NCBI GenBank assembly: GCA_024449915.1
Contig: JAMZAV010002180.1
Location: forward strand, 1-64,000
DNA from: Sweltsa coloradensis
Taxonomy: Eukaryota > Arthropoda > Insecta > Plecoptera > Chloroperlidae
Length of the DNA: 64,000 nt
Direction: 5' to 3'
Both the position numbers and the translations under genes were made by a program. Numbering within the stretch: position 1 is the first letter of the stretch; the number at the start of each line of letters is the position of its first letter. Under the pieces are notes generated by a model. It was not told the DNA's origin, made no database searches, and saw only the letters and a list, made by a program, of their open reading frames with translations. This document shows positions 49,071 through 59,232 of this stretch, piece by piece.

Positions 49071-51270
49071 ATATCGTACCAAACGAGCCCTAGCCTTCAA
49101 AAAAATTCTAGAATTCAGATCATGGCTTTCTACCTCACGGTAGACATTTGTATCCTGAGAGGATAAAACCTACTAATGAACGAGCAGCTGTTGAACCACA
49201 GATATATGTCCAACTGGCTAACACTCGCCCCTAGTTCAATGCTTATCCTGAGCCCAGGCTGTGACCAAAGTGGCCTGTTAAGATAGAGCAAGATAAAACC
49301 CCCTTAAATCTTGGTGAGAAATGGTCCACCTCGGACAATAGGTGAAGAAGATGATGACGGCGAATAATTGTGATAATTTGTTTATAAAGTAAAAAAATAA
49401 ATCCGTATTTAGAGTCCACCTACTCAGTAATCCAGAATGCTAACACTATAGTTTAAACCCCTGCACTGAACCCTCCTTGCGTGACAGAAAATCAACAGTG
49501 GAGTAAAATTAAGCCAGGATTCTTCCACTTATGTTTTCAACCTTGAACAACACCCGCCTTACAACGCATAAGAACATCAACAGTGGAGTAAAAGTAAGCC
49601 AGAATGCTTACACTTTAGTTAAAACCCATGCACTACACACTCCTTGCATTACAGAAAATCAACAGTAGAGTAAAAGTAAGCCAGAACGCTTACACTTTAG
49701 TTAAACCACCTGCACTACACCCTCTTTGCATAACAGAAAATCAACAGTGAAGTAATTGTAACTTAGGATGCTTACACTGTAGTTCAAACCACTGCACTAC
49801 ACCCTCCTTCCATTTTCTAAAAGGAATGGTAGAATAAAAGTAAGCCAGAAACTGTTGCAGATAAAGCCACGACACAACGTCAGGAATTGTCTGTAGACCA
49901 CCAACTTGGTTGGACCCAAGCTGAGACTTAAAACCCTCAGCCGTCAATGTTCAACCTTATGGTAATTGCATAATAATACGGAAAATACTAGCAAGTCTTC
50001 TGAAAATGGCACGTGTCTACTTAATACTGCTCCTTCCGACAAAAATATCGTACCAAACGAGCCCTAGCCTTCAAAAAAATTCTAGAAATCAAAAAATGGC
50101 TTTCTACCTCACAGTAGACATTTGTATCCTGAGAGGATAAAACCTACTAATGAACGAGCAGCTGTTGAACCACAGATATATGTCCAACTTGCGTATACTC
50201 GCACCTAGTTCAATGCATATCCTGAACCCAGGCTGTGACCAAAGTTGCCTGTCAAGCTAGAGCAAGATAAAACCCCCTTGGCTCTTGGTGAGAAATGGTC
50301 CACCTCGGACAATAGGTGAAGAAGATGATGACGGCGAATAATTGCAATAATTTGTTAATAAAATAAATAAATAAATCCATATTTAGAGTCCACCCGTCAC
50401 ATAACTAAATTTTCAGAGGGGGACAGTAAATCACAGTGACCAAGCCAACCCTGCAGGCCACGACGCAATCGACGAGTGAACGATAACCAACCAAAGATCA
50501 ATATTTTTAAGAGGAAATATAGCAATCGGTGGTATGGACAGTGCGAACACCCGCTGATTAATGCCAGAATCAATAAGGCCGATACAGAACAACTTTAAAT
50601 TTATGATGTGCCTCGTTGCTTAGACGGCTCCAAATTCACCGTTTACAAATTTCTACTACAAGAACTTATGGACTGAAGTCCAAATCAGAAGTTAAAAAAT
50701 TTCTGACATTAGAAATATCAACCCCAATACTTTGGGTATATCCCCCAGGATTATCCGATTCGACAAACACCACTTCCGCCATCCCTTCACAATCCTCTGA
50801 AACCGCTGATCTTTGATCGTGTCTCCCGCTCTCAAGCCATCACTCCGAGCGCACTGGAGCTCGCCTTTACCCCTGGACTGAGTCCACCGCTCTTCCCGAG
50901 CCTCACCAGCATCCTCTATAGTAAAACATTCATGTTAACCAAGAAGTCTTCCTAACCCGAGATGAATCTCGAAGTGGCAGTTCCGTTTCTTCGCTCACTG
51001 CCCACCCCGGGCCACTCTACAGACGTCGTCCCAGAGGTCGTTGCCTCTAAGGAAACCAAGTCTTTCCGCCCGCAACTCATTAACCCTCGACTCGCTAATA
51101 TCATGAAAGCACAATGTTATGCGTCACCTTGAATGAGTCACACGCATTGCATTACGATATGATTTCCAACACTGAAATCTAGTATTTCCTATTTTTGTAC
51201 GTCTCCACTGTGTCAACTGGGTTTGGGTTGTACACTAAGATACAAGATTTAGAAACCATTTGGTTTTGAT
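49070..51270 (+). repeat. Large tandem unit 4, rearranged
   Basis: An extra H block plus type-2 finger array (49100-49980) precedes the usual H block (50110-50345), so this unit carries two H blocks. The Ser/Thr/Pro exon (50715-51130) has many substitutions, including an early stop after AAGAAGTCTTCC. The landmark spacing from unit 3 is about 3.17 kb. Confidence 0.65.
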
Positions 51271-51320
51271 AGCAATTTTAAGTCTTGTTTTCTTATTGTC
51301 TTCTTATCTCAATGGCATAG

Positions 51321-51776
51321 TCAAAATCAGTATGTAAATTATATTTCAAAGACAAATGCAACAAAGAGAGATGCATATTAAGGCACGATGTGGAGAAATT
51401 AGCAGAAACTTGTCGCTACTTTCAAAAGAATTCGTGCAACAGGAAAGATTGTAAGTACAGTCACAAAAATCTAAAACCAATCCAGAGAGAACCACTACCT
51501 TCGTGGTCGCCAAAAGGTTTGGCAATGGCAGAGCGGAAGAACGGTGCCACTGGTATGCTGGGGCAGGCGTCAACTAGCGCTCTCAATGTGCAACCGCTAT
51601 GTGGGGATGCACAAGGCTGTGTTTATTGCACCATTCATGGTCGTTCCTCTGGCACCCTCACAATGTCAGTAATAATTATGTATCACAATGATAGAATAGT
51701 AATCTTTATATTAAGTATAGTTATATATTATATTTTTAATATTCTAGGCAATATCAATATAGTATATTTTCCATAA
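51321..51776 (+). CDS. Exon encoding two tandem CCCH zinc fingers
   Basis: A pyrimidine-rich tract ending in ATGGCATAG gives a good acceptor, after which the frame is open for about 150 codons. Two fingers follow each other with identical spacing C-x7-C-x4-C-x3-H: CKLYFKDKCNKERCILRH, then CRYFQKNSCNRKDCKYSH about ten residues later. CCCH fingers of this kind usually bind RNA. The remainder is basic, then Ser/Thr-rich (GQASTSALNVQPL). All eight ligands are intact here, while the sister copy at 40.1 kb has lost three. The exon is probably the internal part of a larger gene whose other exons I cannot place. It ends at a TAA without a clear donor. Confidence 0.55.
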   Translation, partial: SKSVCKLYFKDKCNKERCILRHDVEKLAETCRYFQKNSCNRKDCKYSHKNLKPIQREPLPSWSPKGLAMAERKNGATGMLGQASTSALNVQPLCGDAQGCVYCTIHGRSSGTLTMSVIIMYHNDRIVIFILSIVIYYIFNILGNINIVYFP

Positions 51777-51779
51777 TGA

Positions 51780-52880
51780 GGAACTCATTGTGTATACTTG
51801 ACAAACTTCTTAATGCAATTGCAAAAGTTGACATTATAAATAAAGTGGCTTAACTGCTCTCCACATGGCAATCAATAAAAAAGTATTTCAAAACGTTTAA
51901 CTGACTATAACGTAGAAACGCTGATTTAAACAATCAAGAACGAATACACGATAGTTCACCCATACACTTAGCAGTCAAACATTAATCAATTATTGTAGGT
52001 GCAGAATAAGTATAAATAGTAGTAGTGGGGGTAGTACTAGTTAGTTGTTTTGTTCTGTTTGTAATGAGAGCATCACACGATCCTTCTGCCATGCATCGCA
52101 TAAGAAGATCCACATCAGTATAGTAAACGTATATTTGTAATCTGCTGAAGTTAATATTCTCGTTGTACCAAAGAACTTGATTTCAAATCGCCTCTAAAAG
52201 ACACTTTAAATATGCCTCTTGCAACTCACTCAGTTAGGTAAATAATAATTTTTAAAAAATGATCCAAATTATAAGGGTTTTATTGTGTAGTCTTGACCAA
52301 ACTCTAAAATACAAATGCGAAATTTGACATTGTAAATAAAGCTAGCCAAACTGTTCGGCCTCCACACATCAATCAATAAAGGGTATTTCAAACAGTTTAG
52401 CTGACTATTACGTGAAAACGCTGATTTAAACCATCCAGAGCGCATCCACAACGTTAATCACCCCTGCACTACATCCGCCTTGCAACGATTAAGATCCACG
52501 GTGGAATATAAAAAGTAAAAATAGTAGCATAAGTATATTCGTGTTTTGCTGGAGTAAATTCTAGTTATATTGTACAACATCAATATGAGCACTTTGGATT
52601 CGATATGAAATAAAGTATAGGGTAGGCAGACGTAGAGTTAATAGGACGTTAACAGCGTAACGGTTACGCCCTGTCGTCCCAATCTTTGAAACACCCCACC
52701 ATGCAGAAATTGACGATCATGGCTTTTTACCTCATGATCAACATTCGTAATAAGATAAAACTAGTGCTGAGGGGCTAAAACCAAGACAAGACATTAGAAG
52801 TGGTTATTCGACGAAACCAAAAATTAATATTAGAAACTCTTCCATTTGTAATAACTTACCCAAAGTAACAAGCGATAAGA
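51780..52880. other. AT-rich spacer with traces of finger array text
   Basis: Two diverged copies of a segment (AACTGTTCGGCCTCCACACA-type; about 51835-51960 and 52320-52450, with CAATCAATAAA, TATTTCAAA.., GAAAACGCTGATTTAAAC) form a local duplication about 480 bp apart. No gene is supported. Confidence 0.5.
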
Positions 52881-52894
52881 GAAAAGTGGTACTT

Positions 52895-53230
52895 TCGACA
52901 AACTGTAAATTAATGAATCCGTGGACGAAGAGCTCGTGGTGACATATTACATACATATATGTGTATTGTTATTGTCTAAGTGTGACACAGGTGGAAGAGA
53001 AAACAATCTATCCAATATCAGGACCACTGGTAATAGATTTGGCTCGAGTCGAGTGAAAGCCGAACGGGTGCCCCCCCCCCCCCCCCCCGGCCCCCCACAC
53101 TATCAAAAGGTGTGTACTGCTGGAAGCAGCCGCCAGGGACAAGCAGCTGTTGACGCTGGCTAACATTCGCCCGTGGTTCACTGTTCATCTTGAGCCCAGG
53201 CTGTTAGCAACGCGGCCTGTCAAGCTAGAG
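52895..53230 (+). pseudogene. Second copy of the INES-x-DEELVVT block plus module H fragment
   Basis: AATTAATGAATCCGTGGACG, GAAGAGCTCGTGGTGACA and the GAGTCGAGTGAAAG segment match 38762-38925. The H upstream half then follows in shortened form (LANIRPWFTVHLEPRLLATR). An 18-base C run (53071-53088) interrupts it. No promoter part is present here. Confidence 0.5.
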
Positions 53231-53980
53231 CTATTAATTTCACTGGGCTACCACGATTTGCGCCAGAGTCTAAGAGAAAGTTTAACTGTGTTGCTGTTGC
53301 ATACGGCTTACTCCACAGGGAATACCAATTGCTAGTACTAATTAAAAAATATCTGTACTTTCAGATTTCCACAGTGCATCAATCCAAAGATCTTCAATTG
53401 CAGAGATCTTCAACGTTCTTCTTCCTCGATTAATCATCATCTTCATTAAAATGGGAGACGTAACAGAGTTACATCGAGTGAATAATACATAACACATAGA
53501 TTGATTTTTTTTTCTTTATCGCCGTTTTGACGTTTGAAACCGATAAGGACTTCCCCGACCAGTAATTATTTCACTGGGTATCCACACTTTACGCCTTCGA
53601 CGTCTAAGAGAAGAATAAACTGTGTCACTGTTGCATACGACTTAATCAACAGAGAATACCAAATTGCTAGTAGTAATCCAAAAATCTCTATACTTTCAGA
53701 TTTCAACAGTGCATCAATCCAAAGATCTTTAATTGCAGAGATCTACAGTGATCTTCTTCCTCGATTGATCTTCATCTTCATTAAAATGGTAGACGTTACA
53801 GGGTAATATCAAGTGAGTAAAACATTACACATTATCAGAGCGATAATTTTTCTTGTTAGACTTGTTGAAGTTTTTAACCGAATAGTACTTCTCCGACCAG
53901 TAAATATTTCACTGGGTATCCACGATTTGCTCCTACTACGTCTAAGAGAAGAATAAACTGTGTCGCTGATGCATTCGACT
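53228..53980 (+). repeat. Tandem repeat, unit about 338 bp, 2.2 copies
   Basis: TTTCACTGGG.TACCAC, TAAGAGAA, ACTGTGT.GCTGTTGCATA and CAGTGCATCAATCCAAAGAT recur with spacing of about 335-342 bp; the third copy stops near 53975. The second unit keeps a 90-codon frame (NYFTGYPHFTPSTSKRRIN...), which the first unit matches only with shifts. Its origin is unknown. Confidence 0.75.
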
Positions 53981-55335
53981 TCAAATTCATGCCATATAGC
54001 TGAGATATTGGTTGTTAACAGTGTTGTTACATGTTTTATACATTAAATATGTTTTATATTATGAAGCTAGGTGTAAGGTCAGTAAGTTGTGGATTTTACC
54101 TGCAACAGATGCAGTCACTGGTTGAACGTCCAGAATTAAATAACATCAGTTCATGTTTGAATATTTAATAGTTTGGGAATCGGTTCTTATAACTTGAGAA
54201 ACCTCAGCAAGTCTTGTCGATAAGAATGAAAGTTCTTCTGAAATCATCTCCAATTAAACAAGATCAATTGATGAAAACTTTAGTCAAGTATTTAGCAAAA
54301 GGATATTGTGTTAAAAAATGGGGTAAGAGTCCCTTTCAGACCGAGCCGACAATTATTTACGCCAACACATCGCATCAGTCAATGTGAGAGAAATTTGACT
54401 TTGGATTTGTTGAAATGAGCCTACACATACAGTATCTACAGTATCATACACACATAGTATCTGTTTTTGAATCAGAAGTCATATTTATATTAAGAGATTT
54501 GGCTCTTGCCAACTCAATGTCAGAGTGAGCAGACAATATGTCTGGTCAAGATAAGTATATATGCTAGCAGAGGCTAGTCATTAGATTTGAAATCCAGAAA
54601 ACACCCACCACAGGGGTTCACCGCAACGTCTAGGGATGCTGAGAGAGTGGTCCGGACAGCTATGGTTTGGGGTGCACCACAGCAATCCTCGCCCTACAGG
54701 GACCTAGTGTTTGTTTCCCCCTGAACCTATTTTTAACAAAACCCTGTCCCACACAGCGGTCCAGAGTTTTCGTCGCAGAGAGCGTTAAAACGCCAACCAA
54801 GTCCCTAGGTCTATAGGGCCTGGCCAGGGATCTCTCCCATATCGAGATTAGCCTGGCTTGGCCCCAGTCCTACAAAACTTACCAAAAACTAAATTGATAT
54901 TTTTAAAATTCGTAGATGCATACTGCAAATATTTAAATATGTACTATCGTATACCTAAACACCAGGGATGAGTAGCACACCTCGCGGCCGTATCACTCTA
55001 TCTGCACTGCTGGACGAGCCGCTAGACAACCTTCCTCGGTGAACGCACAATACGAATGACATATCGTAGAGAATGATCCTAAACCTTTGTAATGTATACA
55101 CGTTACAAACGTAACATTTTAATGTTAGCACAGCCAGACCCATTGGCATTTCATAGGTTGGGGGGGAAGGAGAGGCGTTCGCACCCTCCACCTCTCCAGA
55201 TTCTTAAAGGGTTGAATTGTATTATAATCTGATTACAACGATCCTGCTGACTGATCAGCACAGCGCAGCTTCCAGGCAATTGCAGCTCTTAGTGAATCGC
55301 CTCACCGTCACTTAATTCTAAACCAAGATTCTATG
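53980..55335. other. Spacer without recognisable gene
   Basis: The GC-richer stretch 54590-54870 (CACCACAGGGGTTCACCGCA ... GGGCCTGGCCAGGGATCTC) looks like part of a dispersed repeat, but no second copy is in the window and no tRNA-type box was found. A 78-codon minus-strand frame (54955-55191) is unrecognised. Confidence 0.45.
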
Positions 55336-55338
55336 TAT

Positions 55339-55460
55339 AAAGATAATTCTTCAAACAGTTATCTAGATAAGATAAAATGTGAAGTGTAAAACATTATCTA
55401 GGTAAAAGATGAGATAAAAATTATTTATCTTGATAAAGATGCTAAGATAAAAGGTAATAA
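55339..55460. promoter_or_regulatory. Cluster of GATA-type motifs
   Basis: AGATAA or its complement TTATCT occurs repeatedly within about 120 bp, including palindromic TTATCTAGATAA. This could be a GATA-factor-binding element, but simple-repeat decay or a transposon end can produce the same pattern. Confidence 0.35.
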
Positions 55461-55622
55461 CTATTGAGATTTAAGTGTTCATTTTTAAATATTATATTTT
55501 CACCAACAACAGTTTTCTTGTCAATCGTATTAGTTGTCAGACTTGACAAATTGACATTACCCGGGTACGTACATTACAACTAGTAGAAGTATTTTTCATT
55601 TAAAAAAGTGATTAATTATTAA

Positions 55623-56027
55623 GTCTTCAATCTGTCTACGTTGTTTGCAAGTTTGGTTCTCGTTCTGTGCTCATGTTACACGTTCTACCTCCTCAAGACT
55701 GGCCACTTACTTGAGTGTGCGGGTGACCAAGACCCCATGGGAAAGATCTGTTACATGGACCCCTCTTCTCTGACTAACAACGACAACGGCGACTCCAGCT
55801 TCTCTTAATTCCCCTACCTCTGGACGCCCTACATTCTACTCACCCAAGCGGCTTTGTTTTATTTACCAAAATTTATCAATAATCAATTCAATAAATTCAA
55901 TTTCAATGAGGTGTTCTTTACGTTTTATAAAGGAAAACCGAAACAAGAAGAAAAAGAAGAAGATGAAGAAGAATTACATCGAGTGGAACAACTTAGTCCA
56001 GCCCATTTCTGTGTAAGAAAAACTTGA
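55623..56027 (+). pseudogene. Innexin-like fragment with an in-frame stop (weak)
   Basis: One frame reads a hydrophobic segment (LFASLVLVLCSCYTFYLL), a short loop with two cysteines (ECAGDQDPMGKIC), then after a TAA at 55806-55808 FPYLWTPYILLTQAALFYLP and a charged, Glu-rich tail. The order membrane segment, Cys-bearing loop, Y..W.P....QA..FY.P resembles the N-terminal half of innexins (invertebrate gap-junction proteins; YYQWV...QA.LFY.P). The loop is shorter than usual and the stop breaks it, so this is a pseudogene or a false resemblance. The minus-strand 87-codon frame 55974-56237 overlaps it and is unrecognised. Confidence 0.25.
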
Positions 56028-56255
56028 AGTGGGACAAACTATTTCTCCGTTGCAACATTGTTCTGTGAATTTCTTAATGTTGTCGTTTGCGCTGTCCAGA
56101 ATATCATGTTTAAATTCTTTCTCAGTACAAAACTCAGTGATTTGATATGGCTCCCGCGATGTTTTGAATCGGGTGTTATCCAAGACTTTGCAATGTATCC
56201 AAATGGGTATTGGACAGAATGAAACAATTATTAGCATTTCCCTTCACAGCCAGGG

Positions 56256-56325
56256 TATATAAGCTCTCCAGCTGACTTCAGTCTTCCTGCAAGACTCTAA
56301 CACGAACTTCAACCTGCAACTATCG
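56256..56325 (+). promoter_or_regulatory. Core promoter with first-exon donor
   Basis: TATATAAG (56256-56263) is followed by TTCAGTC, an arthropod-type initiator with its A at 56280. The spacing is 24 bases, slightly short. About 45 bases later CTATCG|GTATGT forms a splice donor. A short 5' untranslated first exon fits. No second exon could be assigned; the next few hundred bases are AT-rich and then a retroelement LTR begins. Confidence 0.4.
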
Positions 56326-56674
56326 GTATGTAACATTTTTCAAAACTTGACACGACGTGTGAAATACCCATCAATTACACGGATGACTTCAGCTTTTTCT
56401 GCCCTACTAAGCAAGAAGGACCTATCTTCAAAAAACATAGTTTTGAGTTAATTAAAAATAAGTGAATTAATTTGCGCTGAAAGAGTTTTTAATATAATTT
56501 AAAAACAATTATAATAATTAAGTTCAAAAATCAAATGGAATTTATTTAGAGGTATCATCATATGATGTTAATGATATTTAGGGCTTTTTGCGATGAAAAT
56601 ATCACAGGATTTGAAAACAATTCACTTCCACCGTCTGTTATTTGCCTTAAAATACTTTTTTAAAAAGCCCTATC

Positions 56675-56851
56675 TGTAGTGATTTATATTCACCGCCTAA
56701 AGTGCACCGCCACCTTAGGCCTACATTGCATCAACATGTATGTATTTTTAGAAGGCATAGTTCTCTGACAACAAGATGGCTAAATAAACCTGTTGTTTAA
56801 ACACACCTTCCCCGCCTAGTTATTGAAGTATCCACGTATAAAAACTCTACA
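56675..56851 (+). mobile_element. 177-bp LTR of a Ty3/Gypsy-type element
   Basis: The segment starts TGTAG and ends CTACA, the expected TG...CA ends with a perfect 5-bp inversion, and contains an AATAAA signal. Directly after it comes TGGTAGTCAGAAGTG, a primer-binding site resembling the tRNA-Leu type (TGGTGTCAGAAGTGG) with one extra base. A gag relic follows 80 bp later. No matching 3' LTR is visible in the window. Confidence 0.65.
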
Positions 56852-56931
56852 TGGTAGTCAGAAGTGCTTGAAAAGTGTAAGTAGGTCTATTAGAATACTA
56901 CTATCAACATTCAAGACAAAACAACTTCAAA

Positions 56932-57863
56932 ATGCCAGGAGGAGAAGTACCTAGCTGAAACAGCAGCAGCGTCATCAACTACAACAACATATCAGGTCAG
57001 TCCACCTGGATCCTTTGACTTTGCACAGCCAGCCACATGGCTAAAATGAACATAGAGCTGAGAGAGGTTTAGAAAAGCTTCTGGCCTTCATCTCAAAACT
57101 GAGGAGGAACAGGCAGATATGTTTATATACACAATGGGCGAAGATGCAGATGATATTTTAGCTAGCTTCAAACTTTCAGTAGATGATCTAAAGAAATATG
57201 ACAATCATTGTGAAAACCCAGTTCCATAATAGATTTGAACCAAAGAAAATCGTAATATACGAAAGGGTTCAATTTTACAGGCGAGTTCAGGCTGAGGGTG
57301 AGCCTATCAGTGTATCACAGACTTGCACCGTATGTCCTAGCACTGTGGGTTCAACGAAATCAGGGATGAGTGCATTAGAGACCGCATAGTTATTGGCATG
57401 CGTGATGCTAGGCTTAGTGAAGAACTCCATATGTCTGTTTGGGAAGAAGAAGCTTTCTTCTAACTTACAGGCAGATATCACAGTGGTACATATTGTACCG
57501 GCATGCCTTGTTGACAAGTCTAGTGCACCACATAAACTACAAAATATTCTGTTTCAAAAAGAGTCGGCGGCGGAGCGGGAGTCAGTACGAGGCCATCAAT
57601 CGGTAGTGCGACCACCCACGAATGAACAAATCGCAAAGGTAAAAATCAGTAAGAATTAACAAAGAAGACCTTGAAATAAGTCTAGAAGAGAGTCTAAAGA
57701 TCCTAGGCCTAGGCCTAAAAATAAGTTTAGTAAAGGCCAACAGCAGTCAGACAGCTGCGAGAGGTGCGGTAAATCTCCACTGCATTTTTTGGATGTATGT
57801 CCAGCAAAGGATGCCACTTGTCACAAATGTGGCAAGAAGAGACACTGGGCACAAGTCTGTTGA
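56932..57863 (+). pseudogene. Ty3/Gypsy gag relic with two zinc knuckles
   Basis: From ATGCCAGGAGGAG the frames read, with several shifts: VSPPGSFDFAQPATWLK, ERFRKASGLHLKTEEEQ, MGEDADDILASFKLS, FEPKKIVIYERVQFYRRVQ and DECIRDRIVIGMRDARLSEE. These are the successive capsid motifs of Gypsy Gag (PF.F..P..W, ERFR.ASGL, Y.MG..ADD.L, F...+N.IYERA.F..R, DE.IRDR.V.GI.D..LSE.L). At 57756-57860 lie a C-x2-C-x5-H-x4-C and a canonical C-x2-C-x4-H-x4-C knuckle. Stops and at least four frameshifts inactivate it. Protease and polymerase are not seen downstream, so the element is truncated. Confidence 0.8.
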
Positions 57864-57869
57864 TCAAAG

Positions 57870-58525
57870 CAAGTGCAGGAGGTAGTAAATCAAGATGATT
57901 GTAAACCTCGTGATTCGTGAAGACTTGTTGTATAGAGACCTGAACTGCGCACTTTTCACAATAAATTTTAATCACCGATTAGAATGTCTAATTTGAGAGT
58001 CCTCCATTGTCAACTCGCCAATATGCTTAAATACATCTTATATTATGTGTCTTGTTTTTAGTCAAGTTTAAAATATATTTTTAGAGGGGTGACGAGGATC
58101 GCCAAAGTGTGCCACGATAGAAAACGATCCTCTTGTATGGTCACCCTTAGACGCTTGCGGAGAATAATGTTTAAATCAAGAACAGTGAATATGGTATAAC
58201 AAAACACGTGCAAATTTTGTTACAACCTTTATACAGGCACTAGCATTGGTCGAAGAAAATAACGAGATACGACGACAATGAAATGTGTGATGACTTCATC
58301 CAATGACAACCCTTTGATTGTTTCAAATCAATCAAAGTGCATTTACGCATCAAAGTAGTGAATTCCGCACTAACCACAATCTGTACCCTAAACTTATTGC
58401 TAAAAGGCTAGGAAAATTGCTTTGGCCTAAAGGTCAGAAAGAGAAATGCTATATCCACTCGTTGACATAATGTATGTTTCCTCGCAATGTTGGAGTAAAT
58501 TACCAATATACAATTAATTTATGGT
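57870..58525. other. Spacer downstream of the gag relic
   Basis: No pol motifs and no second LTR are seen. TATGGTATAACAAAACAC...TGCAAATTTTG (58192-58220) weakly matches 40968-40995. Nothing else is supported. Confidence 0.45.
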
Positions 58526-58526
58526 T

Positions 58527-58725
58527 GGTTAAGGTACGGTATAAAGTGTTCACCAATTGATAATGTAACCTACACTAAACTGGAAAGTTAAACATGGTGG
58601 TGGGGGGAGGGAGAATGTGTCTGAAATCAAGTTTCATGAAACATTTGTACCTGTCGTATTGGTATGTTTTTTTTTTTTTTTACTTTGACATCGGTACTCG
58701 GTTTTTATTTTATTTAAAAAGGAAG
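58527..58725 (+). repeat. Left copy of a 180-bp direct repeat flanking the F-box/hAT block
   Basis: AGGTACGGTATAAAGTGTTC, AATGTGTCTGAAATCAAGTT, TGTACCTGTCGTATTGGTAT and a T run followed by ACTTTGACATCGGTACTCG recur in the same order at 60584. Most bases agree. The two copies are about 2.05 kb apart. Confidence 0.8.
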
Positions 58726-59232
58726 ACAATTTTTATGACTGTCACAATGTTTAAATGTTTGTCACCTCCATGCCGGATCCAGTCAGAAATATGACCCCAT
58801 GCACCTAGAGTGCAAATGCACGAATAGACAGGCAGTCGTGCTGTCAGTAATAATAGACAAAACCATGTACTCATAGTGCTACGCATACATAAACTTCAAT
58901 TTGACAGCCATGAGAAAAATAATCCTGAATGTTAATTTTACTGATTTTTGGGGGTTTGTTTGCTCTACCATACAAACAGCAACTCCATTTCTAAGTTGAC
59001 TTTGCAGTGACTTCATCATGGGCTTCCCAGAGCTTTTACACTGCCTCGTGGAATAAAACTAGAGCAGGCAGTAGAATAAAACAAAAAAAACGACTTTTAT
59101 TGTTATTGAAGACAATATTTTGAAAAGACAACATGCCATTAGAGTGATTGTTATTTCTTCTTTTTGCTGTGTCACAAGAATAATAAAATCCCATTTGAAC
59201 AGTATTTTTCATTAATCTGATCGCGCTGAAAT

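Noticed and set aside
56837..56844. TATAAAAA as a promoter with a nearby TCAGA initiator and GTAAGT donor
   Set aside because: It sits 7 bp before the LTR end, and the supposed initiator falls in the primer-binding site. The retroelement explanation accounts for all of it.
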